Assembly: GCF_010882175.1 (NCBI RefSeq)
Contig: NZ_WKLH01000001.1
Location: 186,001 to 250,000, forward strand
Source of the DNA: Mangrovibacterium lignilyticum
GTDB taxonomy: Bacteria > Bacteroidota > Bacteroidia > Bacteroidales > Prolixibacteraceae
Reading direction: 5' to 3'
Length of the DNA: 64,000 nt
The notes below the pieces were generated by a model, which ran no database searches, was not told where the DNA came from, and saw nothing but the letters and a program-made list of their open reading frames with translations. Each line of letters starts with the position of its first letter. The first letter of the stretch is position 1. This document shows positions 25,573 through 35,468 of this stretch, one piece after another. A program made the position numbers and the translations under genes.

Positions 25573-27258
25573 TTATTCGTTAATAGGAGTAAATTTGATG
25601 TAATCCAATTGCAAACGATACTTGTCGTGACTGGTTGCTCTTGAATCCAGCAAGACGATTTTAAATTGATGAGAATCTGTAACATCAAAATCAACCTCAT
25701 CAAATAAAACCATGTCATAGATTCCAACAGATGCGTTTGCTCCGTCGTACACGTAAACTTCATTGTCCGTTTCGTCCATGGAAACTTTACACAGACTACC
25801 GCCGGAAACAAATGGTGCCAAAGAACCAGCGCTGGCGTAGAACAATTCAACCTTATAGCGCCCTTTCAACACAACCGGTGTTTGCATACTCACATTACCC
25901 AAATACCCCAAGTTGACAATTAACATGTCGTGGTTTAAAGCTCCGTAGGAATTTGTTGCACCACCATCGCTTGTTTTGGTAACGAGGTAACCTAAATGAG
26001 GGTAGCTGGCCGCTGTACTGTATTCTTTCCAGGTGTAACTGGTCACAGCTTCTTCCGTGAATGAAATCCAATACTCAGAACCTTGAGCCGTCTGAAAGAT
26101 ATCACCCAATCCGTTGTCGGCGCCATAAGCATTTACAAACGAGGCAACATCATCGTAATCACACGGATCCCAAATAATGGTCATCGGACTTGGCGAGAAA
26201 ACCGGCATATAATTGTCGACTTCGTGCAATACCCCATTCTTAGCCTGGTTGTCTGTTTTTCCGTCAACAAGGCCAATGCCTGTTGAAGTAGCATCGTCAT
26301 AATTCACGTAGTACATACCATCAAAGTCATGAGTCGACAGAACTTGTTTGTCAGCGAGTGTACTCCAGATCGCAGTAGAATCCCCATCAGAAAATGTATA
26401 CAGGTCTTCGATATATTTCGTGGATGAAACAATGTGGTAAGCGACATATTGATAAAGGGCATTTTCCGGATTTTCATAATCGCTGGAGGCTCCAACCATG
26501 CCGGCTAAATCTGCCATTGTTGAAATTCCGTCGTTTCCGAAAGTTGCATCTGAAACCGGGAAAAAAGTGTAGTTTTTCTTTACAACTGTCGATCCGCCGT
26601 ATTCATTCTGAACCGTGTCGTAAACAGTGCTTAACGTTTCGTCCCAGCCGGTAGCTTCAACGGCTTGCTTAATGATTGAATAATCGGCATTTTCAACCAA
26701 ACGATCGTAAACGGTTTCAACCAACGGTGTTAAAACATCATCTAAAGTATATACATAGCCGTTGGTTACTTCGTTGGCAAACTCATTAACAAGCGCTTCG
26801 TCGTTAACGTAAACCGAGTTAATACCACCTTCCGAAGTATCACTGTCGTCGAATGAAACAGAAAGATAATCACCCGAAATTGTTGCTTGTGTTAGCTTTC
26901 CTCCAAGTAAAAACTCTTTTTGCGAAACTTCTCCTTCAATAACATGATACTTAACCAGTGCTTTCGCATAGGATTTGGTCATGTCCGTCACCGCAGACAG
27001 TCCTCTTTTTTCGAGAAAAGCAGCTACAGCATCGTTATCCGGAACAAACAGCGTAAAGGTTTTGCTGGCTTGGTTTATTGCGTTGTACATGTCGGCATAC
27101 TGCAGAATCTCAATCCATGATGAAAATTCATCCTGACGAGTTTCCAGGTAAGTAGCAGCCGGATATAAATTGTACACCACAAAATTGTCATTTTCATATG
27201 GGTCGTTACACGAGAACAACAGTAAAAACACCATACTTAATAGCAAATATTTTTTCAT
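25573..27258 (-). CDS. FAS1-domain lipoprotein with C-terminal beta-sandwich
   Basis: Lipoprotein of 561 residues, signal peptide ending FLLLFSC (Cys17). First FAS1 domain about residues 40-165: SSWIEILQYADMYNAIN, FTLFVPDNDAVAAFL, KALVKYHVIEGE and the closing GYVYTLDDVLTP. Second about 175-350: YSIIKQAVEATG, YTFFPVSDATFG, YQYVAYHIVSS, VLHEVDNYMPV. Residues about 355-561 form a beta-rich module ending RLQLDYIKFTPINE, a typical last strand of jelly-roll binding domains. Gap of 10 nt to the next FAS1 gene and 15 nt from SusD. The pairing of FAS1 with a binding-module-like tail suggests a surface glycan- or matrix-binding role (inference). Confidence 0.85.
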   Translation of the reverse strand: MKKYLLLSMVFLLLFSCNDPYENDNFVVYNLYPAATYLETRQDEFSSWIEILQYADMYNAINQASKTFTLFVPDNDAVAAFLEKRGLSAVTDMTKSYAKALVKYHVIEGEVSQKEFLLGGKLTQATISGDYLSVSFDDSDTSEGGINSVYVNDEALVNEFANEVTNGYVYTLDDVLTPLVETVYDRLVENADYSIIKQAVEATGWDETLSTVYDTVQNEYGGSTVVKKNYTFFPVSDATFGNDGISTMADLAGMVGASSDYENPENALYQYVAYHIVSSTKYIEDLYTFSDGDSTAIWSTLADKQVLSTHDFDGMYYVNYDDATSTGIGLVDGKTDNQAKNGVLHEVDNYMPVFSPSPMTIIWDPCDYDDVASFVNAYGADNGLGDIFQTAQGSEYWISFTEEAVTSYTWKEYSTAASYPHLGYLVTKTSDGGATNSYGALNHDMLIVNLGYLGNVSMQTPVVLKGRYKVELFYASAGSLAPFVSGGSLCKVSMDETDNEVYVYDGANASVGIYDMVLFDEVDFDVTDSHQFKIVLLDSRATSHDKYRLQLDYIKFTPINE

Positions 27259-27273
27259 AATCTTGGCTTCCTT

Positions 27274-28827
27274 TTAGTTTAATACATCATAATAAGGATT
27301 CTGCACAAGTTTTCTGTTGTTTTCCAGTTCACTTGTTTCAATCGGCAGGTAGATCGCATCGTCGTTATTCAATACAGAGCGAATCCAAGCTGGATTAGCC
27401 GTGTTGTTATAGTCGACAACCATATCAATCAGGAATCGGTTACGGTAAGTATACCCATCGCGCTTGCCTAAACGAACCAGGTCATACCAACGTTTTCCTT
27501 CGCCGGCTAATTCCATATTGCGTTCGTGCAATACTAATTCCAACATATCTCCTTCACTCAATTCTTCCAATACAGGTTCGAGGATTGGAAGATTAGAGCG
27601 GGTTCTAATTTCGTTAATCAGGTCGATGGCTACACTCCAACTCTCCGTATCAGAGCTCATCGATATCAACGCTTCAGCTTTCATCAACATGATGTCTGCA
27701 ACCCGGTATATAATGTAATTGGGGTCTTGCTCGTTCACACTATTACGAACCTGATCCTGCAAACCAATACCACTGTATTTCCAGATATAGCCAGTCGTTG
27801 CATCCGGGTAATTATCAGCTGATGATACATCAGCAACATAACCACCATAGAGCGTACGAACGGCATCGTTAGCTCCGGTTAAGTTGGTTTCGTCAATCCA
27901 GTCCGTTAACATTTGCCCTGTATAATAGTAAAGAGGGCTACCATTTCCGAACATCGTTGCCAAACTGTTGGTCTGGTCATAAGTTCCCTGGTCCCAGTTG
28001 ATCTCGAAGATTGAGCCGTTACTGTTTCCGGGGTAAAATAGTTCATACCATTTGGTAGGGTCTGTTACCAGTACCGGACGGAAAGAAGATGTAGCATCTA
28101 ATATTTCGTTACAGTGTAGAATCGCTGCATCATATTCTTCGTTCCAAAGACAAACATCAGCCATCAATGCATGCAATGCCCACTTAGTGGCCCGTCCTTT
28201 AGTGGCCCATTCGTCTTCGTATTTTTCTTTCGCAGCACCGGTCCCCAAAGCAACAGTTATATCTGCTTTAATCTGAGCAATAATTTCCGCTTCCGATGAT
28301 TTTTCCCTTTCGTAACTGATCCTGTCGGTTTCGTAGGGTTCGGTAATCAGCGGAGCATCGCGCCAGTTGCGAATGATGTAGAAATAACTCAAAGCTCTCA
28401 GGTAGTAGGCTTCTGTCAGGTAAGAGTTCATAACCGCCTCGTCGAAGGTTTCATCGCGTTGCAAAACAGCTTCGGCATTGGCAATAACTGAATTCGCCAT
28501 ATTGATTACCTTATACAAAGGAGCCCAGGTACACATGTAGTAGTCGTCAGGAGTCACCTGAAAAGACTGTAAATCACCGCCGGTTACATTACCTCCAACT
28601 GGCGTGTAGATAGCTCCGGCTCTTAGTTCACCCCAGCGGACCAGGTAAGGCACCGCGTCGCGTAAGTAAACATATCCCGAAGCCAACACGGATTCTACTT
28701 CTTCTTTTGAGGTCCAGTATTCGTCGCTTACCTGTTCGTTTTCAGGCAGGACAGTCAGCCAATCACTACACGATGTAAGCTGAAAGGCCAGGATTGCTAA
28801 TAAAACTATGTATTTAAACTTTTTCAT
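27274..28827 (-). CDS. SusD/RagB-family outer-membrane lipoprotein (first in FAS1 operon)
   Basis: Lipoprotein of 517 residues with signal peptide ending FQLTSC (Cys20). Classical SusD signature: N-terminal VLPENEQVSDEYWTSKEEVE, helix pairs EAYYLRALSYFYIIRNW and WALHALMADVCLWNEEYDAA, and the C-terminal VLHERNMELAGEGKRWYDLV. It lies 16 nt after the SusC gene and 15 nt before a FAS1 gene. It is closer to canonical SusD than the second SusD of the operon, in size and motif quality. Confidence 0.93.
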   Translation of the reverse strand: MKKFKYIVLLAILAFQLTSCSDWLTVLPENEQVSDEYWTSKEEVESVLASGYVYLRDAVPYLVRWGELRAGAIYTPVGGNVTGGDLQSFQVTPDDYYMCTWAPLYKVINMANSVIANAEAVLQRDETFDEAVMNSYLTEAYYLRALSYFYIIRNWRDAPLITEPYETDRISYEREKSSEAEIIAQIKADITVALGTGAAKEKYEDEWATKGRATKWALHALMADVCLWNEEYDAAILHCNEILDATSSFRPVLVTDPTKWYELFYPGNSNGSIFEINWDQGTYDQTNSLATMFGNGSPLYYYTGQMLTDWIDETNLTGANDAVRTLYGGYVADVSSADNYPDATTGYIWKYSGIGLQDQVRNSVNEQDPNYIIYRVADIMLMKAEALISMSSDTESWSVAIDLINEIRTRSNLPILEPVLEELSEGDMLELVLHERNMELAGEGKRWYDLVRLGKRDGYTYRNRFLIDMVVDYNNTANPAWIRSVLNNDDAIYLPIETSELENNRKLVQNPYYDVLN

Positions 28828-28843
28828 AAATTCGAATCCTCCA

Positions 28844-31800
28844 TTAGAAGTTAATATTCACACCAAGAGCAAAACGTCTTGAGATAGGTGTATTGGACTC
28901 ATCTTTTACCAAAGCATTGGTTGCACTCGGCATTTTCACCTCCGGATCTTGTCCGGCATATTTTGTCCAGGTAAATAAGTCGTATCCTGTCACGAAAACG
29001 TTCAGGTTCGACATGCCCAACTTATGAACGAAATCCCGAGGCATGTTGTAACTTAATGATAGAGTTTTCAGACGGATGTAAGAGGCATCTTCCACAAAGC
29101 GGTCTGAACCAAGGAAGTTATATCCGTAGTTGTACAACGCTCTTGGAATATCGGTGTTATCACCTTCGCTTCTCCATCTTTTCAAAGTAGCCGTACTCTG
29201 GTTATCGCGAGAGTACATTGACTCACTGTTCATTCTTCCCTGGTTAATTACCTTTTGTCCGGCACGACCGTGGAAGAAAGTCGTTAAAGTCCACGCTTTA
29301 TATTTCACCTGGAAACCACCACCACCGGTGAATACCGGCATACTGTTACCCAGGTATACAATATCGTATTGGTTAATTACACCGTCATTGTTCGTGTCTG
29401 TGTATTTGGCATCACCAGGATACACTTCCAGCTGTCCGTTTTGAGTGACAATTGGACTACCCTCAATATCATTCATGATATTTCCGCCAGCATCGCGTGC
29501 ATAGGTCTCTTCAACATTCTGGTAGACTCCTTCGTATTTGTAGCCATAGAATGAACCAACCGGCACACCGGTTTCCAAACGTTGCGCGTAGTTTCCGTTT
29601 CCGAAGGTGTATGCTTCCTGTGTCAGGTTATCCGGAAGAGTTACAATTTTATTGACGTTACGGTTGATGTTGGCATTAACCGAAACGCGCCAGTCTGTAT
29701 TTTTGAAGATCTCGTAGTTAACACGTAATTCAATACCGGTATTGGTAATCTCACCCGAGTTGTACCATTTAATGGTCGTGAAACCAGTAGATGCCGGAAT
29801 TTTCACATCCTTTTGTAACAGATCATCTGTTTTCTTCTTGTACCAGTCGAAGGTAAAGGTGAATTTATTGTCCATGAAAATGAAGTCTGCACCGAAGTCA
29901 AGTTCGCGCGACGTTTCCCATTTCAGATTATCCAGCTGGATTTTGATTGGCGCAATCGCCGTCATATCCATGTAATTTTCGCCTAATGCCTGGAATGATC
30001 CAATGTAAGGAGATGCTCCGCTCGGTGAGCGACCTGAAGCCCCGTAACTCAAACGAACTTTGGCTTGATCAACCCATCCCAAACTTTTAATAAACTCCTC
30101 TTCCTGGGCTTGCCACGCTAAACCCACTGCAGGGAACATACCAAACCGTTCTGATTTACCCAAGCTTGAGTTTCCTTCGTAGTTCACAGTAGCGTTAAGC
30201 ATATAACGCTCCATAAAAGTATAGTGAGCATTTAAGATTGCTGATATTGAGCGGGTCTCAGACGAACCAGAACCTGCACCAACCACTGCACCTCCTGTGG
30301 TCGGATCGGCCAACCCTGCTGAGGCGGCCCCAGAAATAGCGCTATAATAGCTGGATCCCTGGTTTTGCTCGGTTCTCAATAAGCCCATGGCAACCAGGTT
30401 ATGTTTCGATTCCCAGTCTTTGCGGAATAACAATTTGTTTTCGGTAATCAGGTTAAACCCATCCGAAACAGCATCGGTACTACGATTCGCATAAGTACTT
30501 ACACCCGTTACACCGGTGGCAACTTGAGGCAAGAACTTTTCATTGCGGTTAGTGCTTAACTTCATACTGGTATAACCGGTATAAGTCAGTTCAGGAGTCA
30601 TATAATAATTCAAACGGAAAGTGATCCGGTTTTCGCGAATTGACGAAGTGTTGAACCCTTCATTAACCAGAGCAACCGGGTTATAATTTTTCTGTCCGGT
30701 AAACGCTCCCTGGAATTCATCCGAATTCTGGCGAGAAAAGTATTCATTGGTCCGTTCACCCGTTGCCTCATCAATCCAGTATGGACTTTTATTGGGCATT
30801 TTTGCCATCGCTTCACCACGTGCATTACGCCAACTGCTGGCTCCACTGTCGTAGTTGGCGTTTTTTTCTGTTTGCGTAAAACTGTAATCTACATCAACAC
30901 GTAATTTCTGTGAAAAGTTATAGTTGATACTCAACAGCGAAGTAAAACGATCCAGTGACGTTCCGATTGTTGTTCCCTGGTCATTCAGATAACCTACTGA
31001 AAAACGGTAAATCGCTTTATCACCACCACCCGACATTGAGAAGTTGTTATCTGTTATAATAGAAGTTCGGCGAACCTCGTCCAGCCAATTTGTATTTTGG
31101 TTGTACTCATCGAAATAACGCCAGTTCGGGCTGTAGTTGATTTCAGGTGTATCGAACAGCAATGACAACAAGTCCTGAGAATTTGACAATCCCCGTGCGT
31201 TCGCTGTGTTCCAGATGGCATCCTGCATTAAAGCAACATACTGGTTACCGTCCAGCATTGGAATTGGATCCGGCTCGAAACGGGTTGTAACCTTAGATGA
31301 AAAGTTAAATCTTGTTTTTCCGCGAGCACCTTTTTTGGTGGTAATCATCAAAACACCGTTACCACCTTTAGTACCCCAAATGGCTGTCGCCGCAGCATCT
31401 TTCAACACTTCAATCGATTCGATATCAGTTGGAGCAATATTCACCAATTGACCAAAGTCCTCAGCATTTGCCGTCGCGAAGCTAAAGTCATCATCAACAG
31501 TTGTTGAATAAGGAATACCGTCAATTACGATCAATGGATCAGCTGAGGCATTCAGCGTACTCGTACCACGAATACGGATTGAACTTTTGGCACCGGGGTC
31601 ACCACCCGAGATAATGTCCACTCCACCTAATTGTCCCTGCAGAGCTTCTTCCAGTGTGTTCACCGGCGAAACGGCCATAATCTCATCCATTTCGACGCGC
31701 TGTGTTGCAGCTGTTTGTTGCTTTTGAGTAATACCGGTTACACGGTCGACATGGCGTCCCTGAACGACAACTTCGGTAACCTGTCTGTCTTCCGACTCCA

Positions 31801-32113
31801 ACACAACATCGATGGTTGGCTGACCGGTATATTCAATTTTTTTACTCTTTAAACCAATGAAGGAGAAAATAATACTCAAATTATCTTCATTGGTCGGAAC
31901 GCGAAAGTTGTACTCTCCGCTGGGTCCAGTTGCGACACCGGTCAGGAAGCGGTTTTGGTCGTTGGCCACCACCACGTTTGCCCCGGGTATGGGTTGCTTT
32001 TCTCCATTAACCATTTCAAAAACCCGACCGGACAGAACTTTGGAAGTCTGCGCCTGAAGTATTCCCGAAAACAGGAGTAAAAAGACGATGATTAAATATT
32101 TTGTTTTATTCAT
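28844..32113 (-). CDS. SusC/RagA-family TonB-dependent outer-membrane receptor (first in FAS1 operon)
   Basis: Receptor of 1,089 residues. Signal peptide to SGILQAQ, carboxypeptidase-D-like domain about 26-112 (VLSGRVFEMVNGEKQPIPG, SGEYNFRVP), plug about 135-265 (VNTLEEALQGQLGGVDIISG, SIRIRGTSTLNASADPLIVI, IWGTKGGNGVLMITTKKG), then a 22-strand-type barrel ending RRFALGVNINF. No STN domain. It is followed by its SusD 16 nt on and preceded by a FAS1 gene with a 113-nt gap, the largest gap inside this operon. Confidence 0.94.
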   Translation of the reverse strand: MNKTKYLIIVFLLLFSGILQAQTSKVLSGRVFEMVNGEKQPIPGANVVVANDQNRFLTGVATGPSGEYNFRVPTNEDNLSIIFSFIGLKSKKIEYTGQPTIDVVLESEDRQVTEVVVQGRHVDRVTGITQKQQTAATQRVEMDEIMAVSPVNTLEEALQGQLGGVDIISGGDPGAKSSIRIRGTSTLNASADPLIVIDGIPYSTTVDDDFSFATANAEDFGQLVNIAPTDIESIEVLKDAAATAIWGTKGGNGVLMITTKKGARGKTRFNFSSKVTTRFEPDPIPMLDGNQYVALMQDAIWNTANARGLSNSQDLLSLLFDTPEINYSPNWRYFDEYNQNTNWLDEVRRTSIITDNNFSMSGGGDKAIYRFSVGYLNDQGTTIGTSLDRFTSLLSINYNFSQKLRVDVDYSFTQTEKNANYDSGASSWRNARGEAMAKMPNKSPYWIDEATGERTNEYFSRQNSDEFQGAFTGQKNYNPVALVNEGFNTSSIRENRITFRLNYYMTPELTYTGYTSMKLSTNRNEKFLPQVATGVTGVSTYANRSTDAVSDGFNLITENKLLFRKDWESKHNLVAMGLLRTEQNQGSSYYSAISGAASAGLADPTTGGAVVGAGSGSSETRSISAILNAHYTFMERYMLNATVNYEGNSSLGKSERFGMFPAVGLAWQAQEEEFIKSLGWVDQAKVRLSYGASGRSPSGASPYIGSFQALGENYMDMTAIAPIKIQLDNLKWETSRELDFGADFIFMDNKFTFTFDWYKKKTDDLLQKDVKIPASTGFTTIKWYNSGEITNTGIELRVNYEIFKNTDWRVSVNANINRNVNKIVTLPDNLTQEAYTFGNGNYAQRLETGVPVGSFYGYKYEGVYQNVEETYARDAGGNIMNDIEGSPIVTQNGQLEVYPGDAKYTDTNNDGVINQYDIVYLGNSMPVFTGGGGFQVKYKAWTLTTFFHGRAGQKVINQGRMNSESMYSRDNQSTATLKRWRSEGDNTDIPRALYNYGYNFLGSDRFVEDASYIRLKTLSLSYNMPRDFVHKLGMSNLNVFVTGYDLFTWTKYAGQDPEVKMPSATNALVKDESNTPISRRFALGVNINF

Positions 32114-32226
32114 AGTGAATCGGTTTCATGAGAAATACTAATTTTTCTAACAGCAGATAATTTGCCTGTCAACTGAGTGATCTGGGTATTATTATTTGAC
32201 CAAGTCATAATCCAATCGTTTTGTGA

Positions 32227-34485
32227 TTAAAGTACTCCGTCAATGTAATGAACGCCACCGTCTCCGTATGAAAATGGGAAGTAGTCGAAGTCCGGAATGA
32301 CATCAACAACCGGAGTCTCACCTTTTTCGAAAAGGTCCATTCCGAGTTGAACACTCAATGATGATCCGTCATCGATGATATTCAAAGGTGCATTGAAAAT
32401 AGAAGTACCATCACTGGTCAACAACGAAGTACCATATTCACCATTGACTCCAGAACCGACATAAGGGTATGTAGTCATCCCGTTGTCCTCCGTTGGAACA
32501 AAATAACAAGCCAGGTATGATTTTAATAAACCTTGATTTGAAACTGTTCCATCCGTCTCAACACCAGGAATCTTCCCGGCGGCGATTGCTGTCACAATTG
32601 CATCGTTAGTCGGAACAAAAGCCACACAACGTACACCATTCAGGAAATTAATTGTACCATCGGCTGAATTTACAGCACCGGCATCGCGCAACAACTTAGA
32701 AAACTGATAGTAGTCGTAAGTCGCATCCTGGGTAATTGCCAAACGATACTGCATTGAGCTGGTTGACAACAGCGGTCTGAAAATCTCAGGACTCGCATAA
32801 GTATATGCTTTTCCGTTCGTCCAATCAGAACCATTGTAGTTTGTCTTCGTCAAACCATAAAAATCTACTGAGGCTGATGGGTTCTCAAAATATTCGTTAT
32901 ACAGCACGCTTGTTGTTATTTCTCCATCTTTCACATACCAATAAGTGTAAGGAATGTTCGTCCGAAGAACCTGGGTTCCACTGGTTGAGATAGCCTGATT
33001 ACCGGTTACTGTATGCAAGTTTACGGTTTGAATCATGGCTGAAGTACTCATTGCAGCATAGTCACCATCATCAGACGACCACAACTCTTCTCCCTCCAGG
33101 CCCATTCCGCCATTCAGCATTTGTGTTGTATCCGGAATCAACATGGTGAAGTTAGCTTCGTTACTTGAAAGGCTAACCAAAAGATCTGTTGGATCAAGCA
33201 TATATAAATACCAGGAAAGATTTTTGTAACGGAAAGCTGGTCCGGTTACAGAACTGTACATGCCCGGTGGCACCAATTCTTCTAAACCGTAGAAAACACC
33301 GTTTTGACAAACAACCCTGTTTTCTGCAGGAACTGCATTTACATCAAAATTGATGACTGCGTCGAAACTGTTAATCACTTCTCCGTTTGTAATTTCCTCG
33401 GGGAAGACAATGGCATCAGCGTAATAACTATTCTGGATTAAATACCGAATAGCAATGCTATTCACGTCGCTCAATGAGCTATATCCTCCAGGTATCCAGT
33501 AGTCAGTCATAAACGCATCGAAGGCTGCATTTGAAGGAGCAAAAGTACTGTAAGCCAAGCCGGAATTCGCCTGAATAGCCCGATAATTCGAAACTGGCCA
33601 TTCCGCAGCAATATTGGCTAACGGATATTCGTGCAAGTGGCGATATAAATCGGTTCCGTTTCCGAAGTCAGTTGTCAGCTGATCGTCGAGCTCGTAATAC
33701 TCATACGAGTCGTATAATTCCAAATAAGTCGAATACTCAGGTCTGTTTTCCAATTCTGTGTGAATGGTATTCAATGGTTCAACAACCTGATTAACGAGAT
33801 ATAAGTATCCATTACTTGCAATGATTTCATATTCAGATACCGAAGCGTTTGAAACGTTAAATCCCTGACTGCCTGTCCAAGTTGAATTCGAATAGAAATA
33901 CTCATAGTTATAAGTTGCATCTATATTCTTTGTATCGAACATTCTGTAGGAAAATACCGGCAACATGGCCTCGTTGTGATAGACTAAAACATCAACACCA
34001 TCGGTGTCCTGTTCCATCGTTGGTGCCTCGTAACTGCGCGTACGATGTTTATAATATAAACCGGCAGCAAAATCTGTCTCTTCTTCCGTTGCTCCGTCAC
34101 CATCTGCTGGTCTGAAGTTCACAAGCTTGTCTTGTGAGTAAGAATAATACATCAAGTGAAATCCGATTAGTTTTTGAAGTTCACCTTCCGTAAAATCTGC
34201 AATGGATGTTTTACCTTCCTGCGACAGGTAGGCAGCAAAAGCTTCATCGTCCGGAGCCATAACGGTCACCAAACTCTTGCCTTCCAAAATTGGTCTAAAT
34301 CCGGCTAAATCGGCACCTTCCAGAAAAATGGAATAATTTCCCCGACCTTCAAGCACCTCCCAGGCACTACCTTTTAACCAGTCCGGAGCAGCATAATGCT
34401 TATCCATTTCGTTTTCACAGGAAAACAAAACGAGTACAAGCATTAAAACGCTCAGAATTTTTGTCAAACTTTTTGTTTTTTTCAT
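32227..34485 (-). CDS. Large multi-FAS1-domain lipoprotein, first gene of the operon
   Basis: Lipoprotein of 752 residues from the ATG at 34485 (an ATG two codons earlier, 34491, is also possible). The signal peptide ends LVLVLFSC. Up to four FAS1-like repeats: about 30-215 (YSIFLEGADLAGFRPILEGK, VTVMAPDDEAFAAYL, GYLYLVNQVVEPL), about 220-395 (YSTFAPSNAAFDAFM, GVFYGLEELVPPG), a diverged one about 410-500 (FTMLIPDTTQML) and about 570-750 (YYQFSKLLRDAGAV, VAFVPTNDAIVTAI, final GGVHYIDGVL). The last motif is the usual closing strand of a FAS1 domain. Placed ahead of two SusCD pairs it is probably a surface binding protein. No enzyme motif. Confidence 0.83.
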   Translation of the reverse strand: MKKTKSLTKILSVLMLVLVLFSCENEMDKHYAAPDWLKGSAWEVLEGRGNYSIFLEGADLAGFRPILEGKSLVTVMAPDDEAFAAYLSQEGKTSIADFTEGELQKLIGFHLMYYSYSQDKLVNFRPADGDGATEEETDFAAGLYYKHRTRSYEAPTMEQDTDGVDVLVYHNEAMLPVFSYRMFDTKNIDATYNYEYFYSNSTWTGSQGFNVSNASVSEYEIIASNGYLYLVNQVVEPLNTIHTELENRPEYSTYLELYDSYEYYELDDQLTTDFGNGTDLYRHLHEYPLANIAAEWPVSNYRAIQANSGLAYSTFAPSNAAFDAFMTDYWIPGGYSSLSDVNSIAIRYLIQNSYYADAIVFPEEITNGEVINSFDAVINFDVNAVPAENRVVCQNGVFYGLEELVPPGMYSSVTGPAFRYKNLSWYLYMLDPTDLLVSLSSNEANFTMLIPDTTQMLNGGMGLEGEELWSSDDGDYAAMSTSAMIQTVNLHTVTGNQAISTSGTQVLRTNIPYTYWYVKDGEITTSVLYNEYFENPSASVDFYGLTKTNYNGSDWTNGKAYTYASPEIFRPLLSTSSMQYRLAITQDATYDYYQFSKLLRDAGAVNSADGTINFLNGVRCVAFVPTNDAIVTAIAAGKIPGVETDGTVSNQGLLKSYLACYFVPTEDNGMTTYPYVGSGVNGEYGTSLLTSDGTSIFNAPLNIIDDGSSLSVQLGMDLFEKGETPVVDVIPDFDYFPFSYGDGGVHYIDGVL

Positions 34486-34491
34486 AAGCAT

Positions 34492-35468
34492 TTAAATAGT
34501 TAGATCAGCATAGCTATAAAATTTGTTTTGGGTTCTGATTCGTTTAAAAACCTAATAATCTAAGCATTAGATTAAAACTACATGCTTACAAAATCCGACA
34601 GTTGGGCAATAGCAGATAAGGATCTTTAATTCAGCTTATGCGATTAATCAAACAACTACCTTTGAAGAGCTAGTTTTCAAAAACCGTCAGAAGATTCTGA
34701 ATACAGATCGATACTTACAAATTACATGTTTGATCTATTTCTGAACCAAACAAAGCACAACAACCGGAAATTGAATGCACAATTCCGCTAAGCTTTAAAT
34801 TTTGATTCTCGAAATAAAAATTGGATTTGATTTTCTATCAAATTTTCGGGACGACACTCCCGGTGAAGTTGATTTGCCGATGTCTTCATACATCAACAGA
34901 ACGGTTCCGTCATGCGGAACTCTGTTCATAAACGAGTTTTTCATTGTAGTAGTAGTGTAGTAGTTAAAAAAAATAAATATATCTAAAGTTCTATCTTACT
35001 TTTCGCAAGGAAAATATTCACTTCGTATATCAGTAATTTGAGTCAGGGAATTAATAATCAATTAGACTATGTCAGTTTACCTGTTTCAAAATGTCAAATT
35101 TGCAATCAAAAACGAAAGCTTCTTTGACACTAGTTTAGTTCAATGCGAATATCAACATTCAAAATCATAAAAACAAATTAATTTTAACTGAATGTTAGAA
35201 ATCGTCAAATATCCCTTTTCAACAAAACTAGCTAAGCAGCTCATAAACAACACACAAACACGCACGAACACAACAAGAGCAAAAGCGTACTAAATACTTT
35301 TATCTGGGTTCACATGGCAAACTTGTATTTACAAGTAACTATTAGCTGCACTTTTGACCGATCAATTTTTGTGTAAACACCTAATATAAGCACCGCGTCT
35401 ACCATTTCTAATCATTAATGCGAAAGTCTGAATGAATATTGTAATTTAGCAACATAAAATTTGCGATT
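34492..35468. other. Long intergenic region before the FAS1 operon and ykgJ-like gene
   Basis: About 980 nt, strongly AT-rich in most parts. It must hold the promoter of the 15-kb minus-strand operon. A possible minus-strand leader ORF (34795-34944) preceded by a CTACTAC tract is listed separately. Near the right end GTAATTTAGC (35441-35450) is a candidate -7 element for the plus-strand YkgJ-type gene. Nothing else recognised. Confidence 0.5.
34795..34944 (-). CDS. Possible 49-residue leader ORF upstream of the FAS1 operon
   Basis: ATG at 34944 follows a CTACTACACTACTACTAC tract on the minus strand and opens 49 codons starting MKNSFMNRVPHDGTVLLMYE, ending at TAA 34795. This stretch is less AT-rich than its surroundings, and the ORF is rich in basic and Ser residues, with no signal peptide. 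It lies about 310 nt before the first FAS1 gene on the same strand, so it could be part of the 5' leader. No family recognised; could be chance. Confidence 0.25.
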   Translation of the reverse strand: MKNSFMNRVPHDGTVLLMYEDIGKSTSPGVSSRKFDRKSNPIFISRIKI

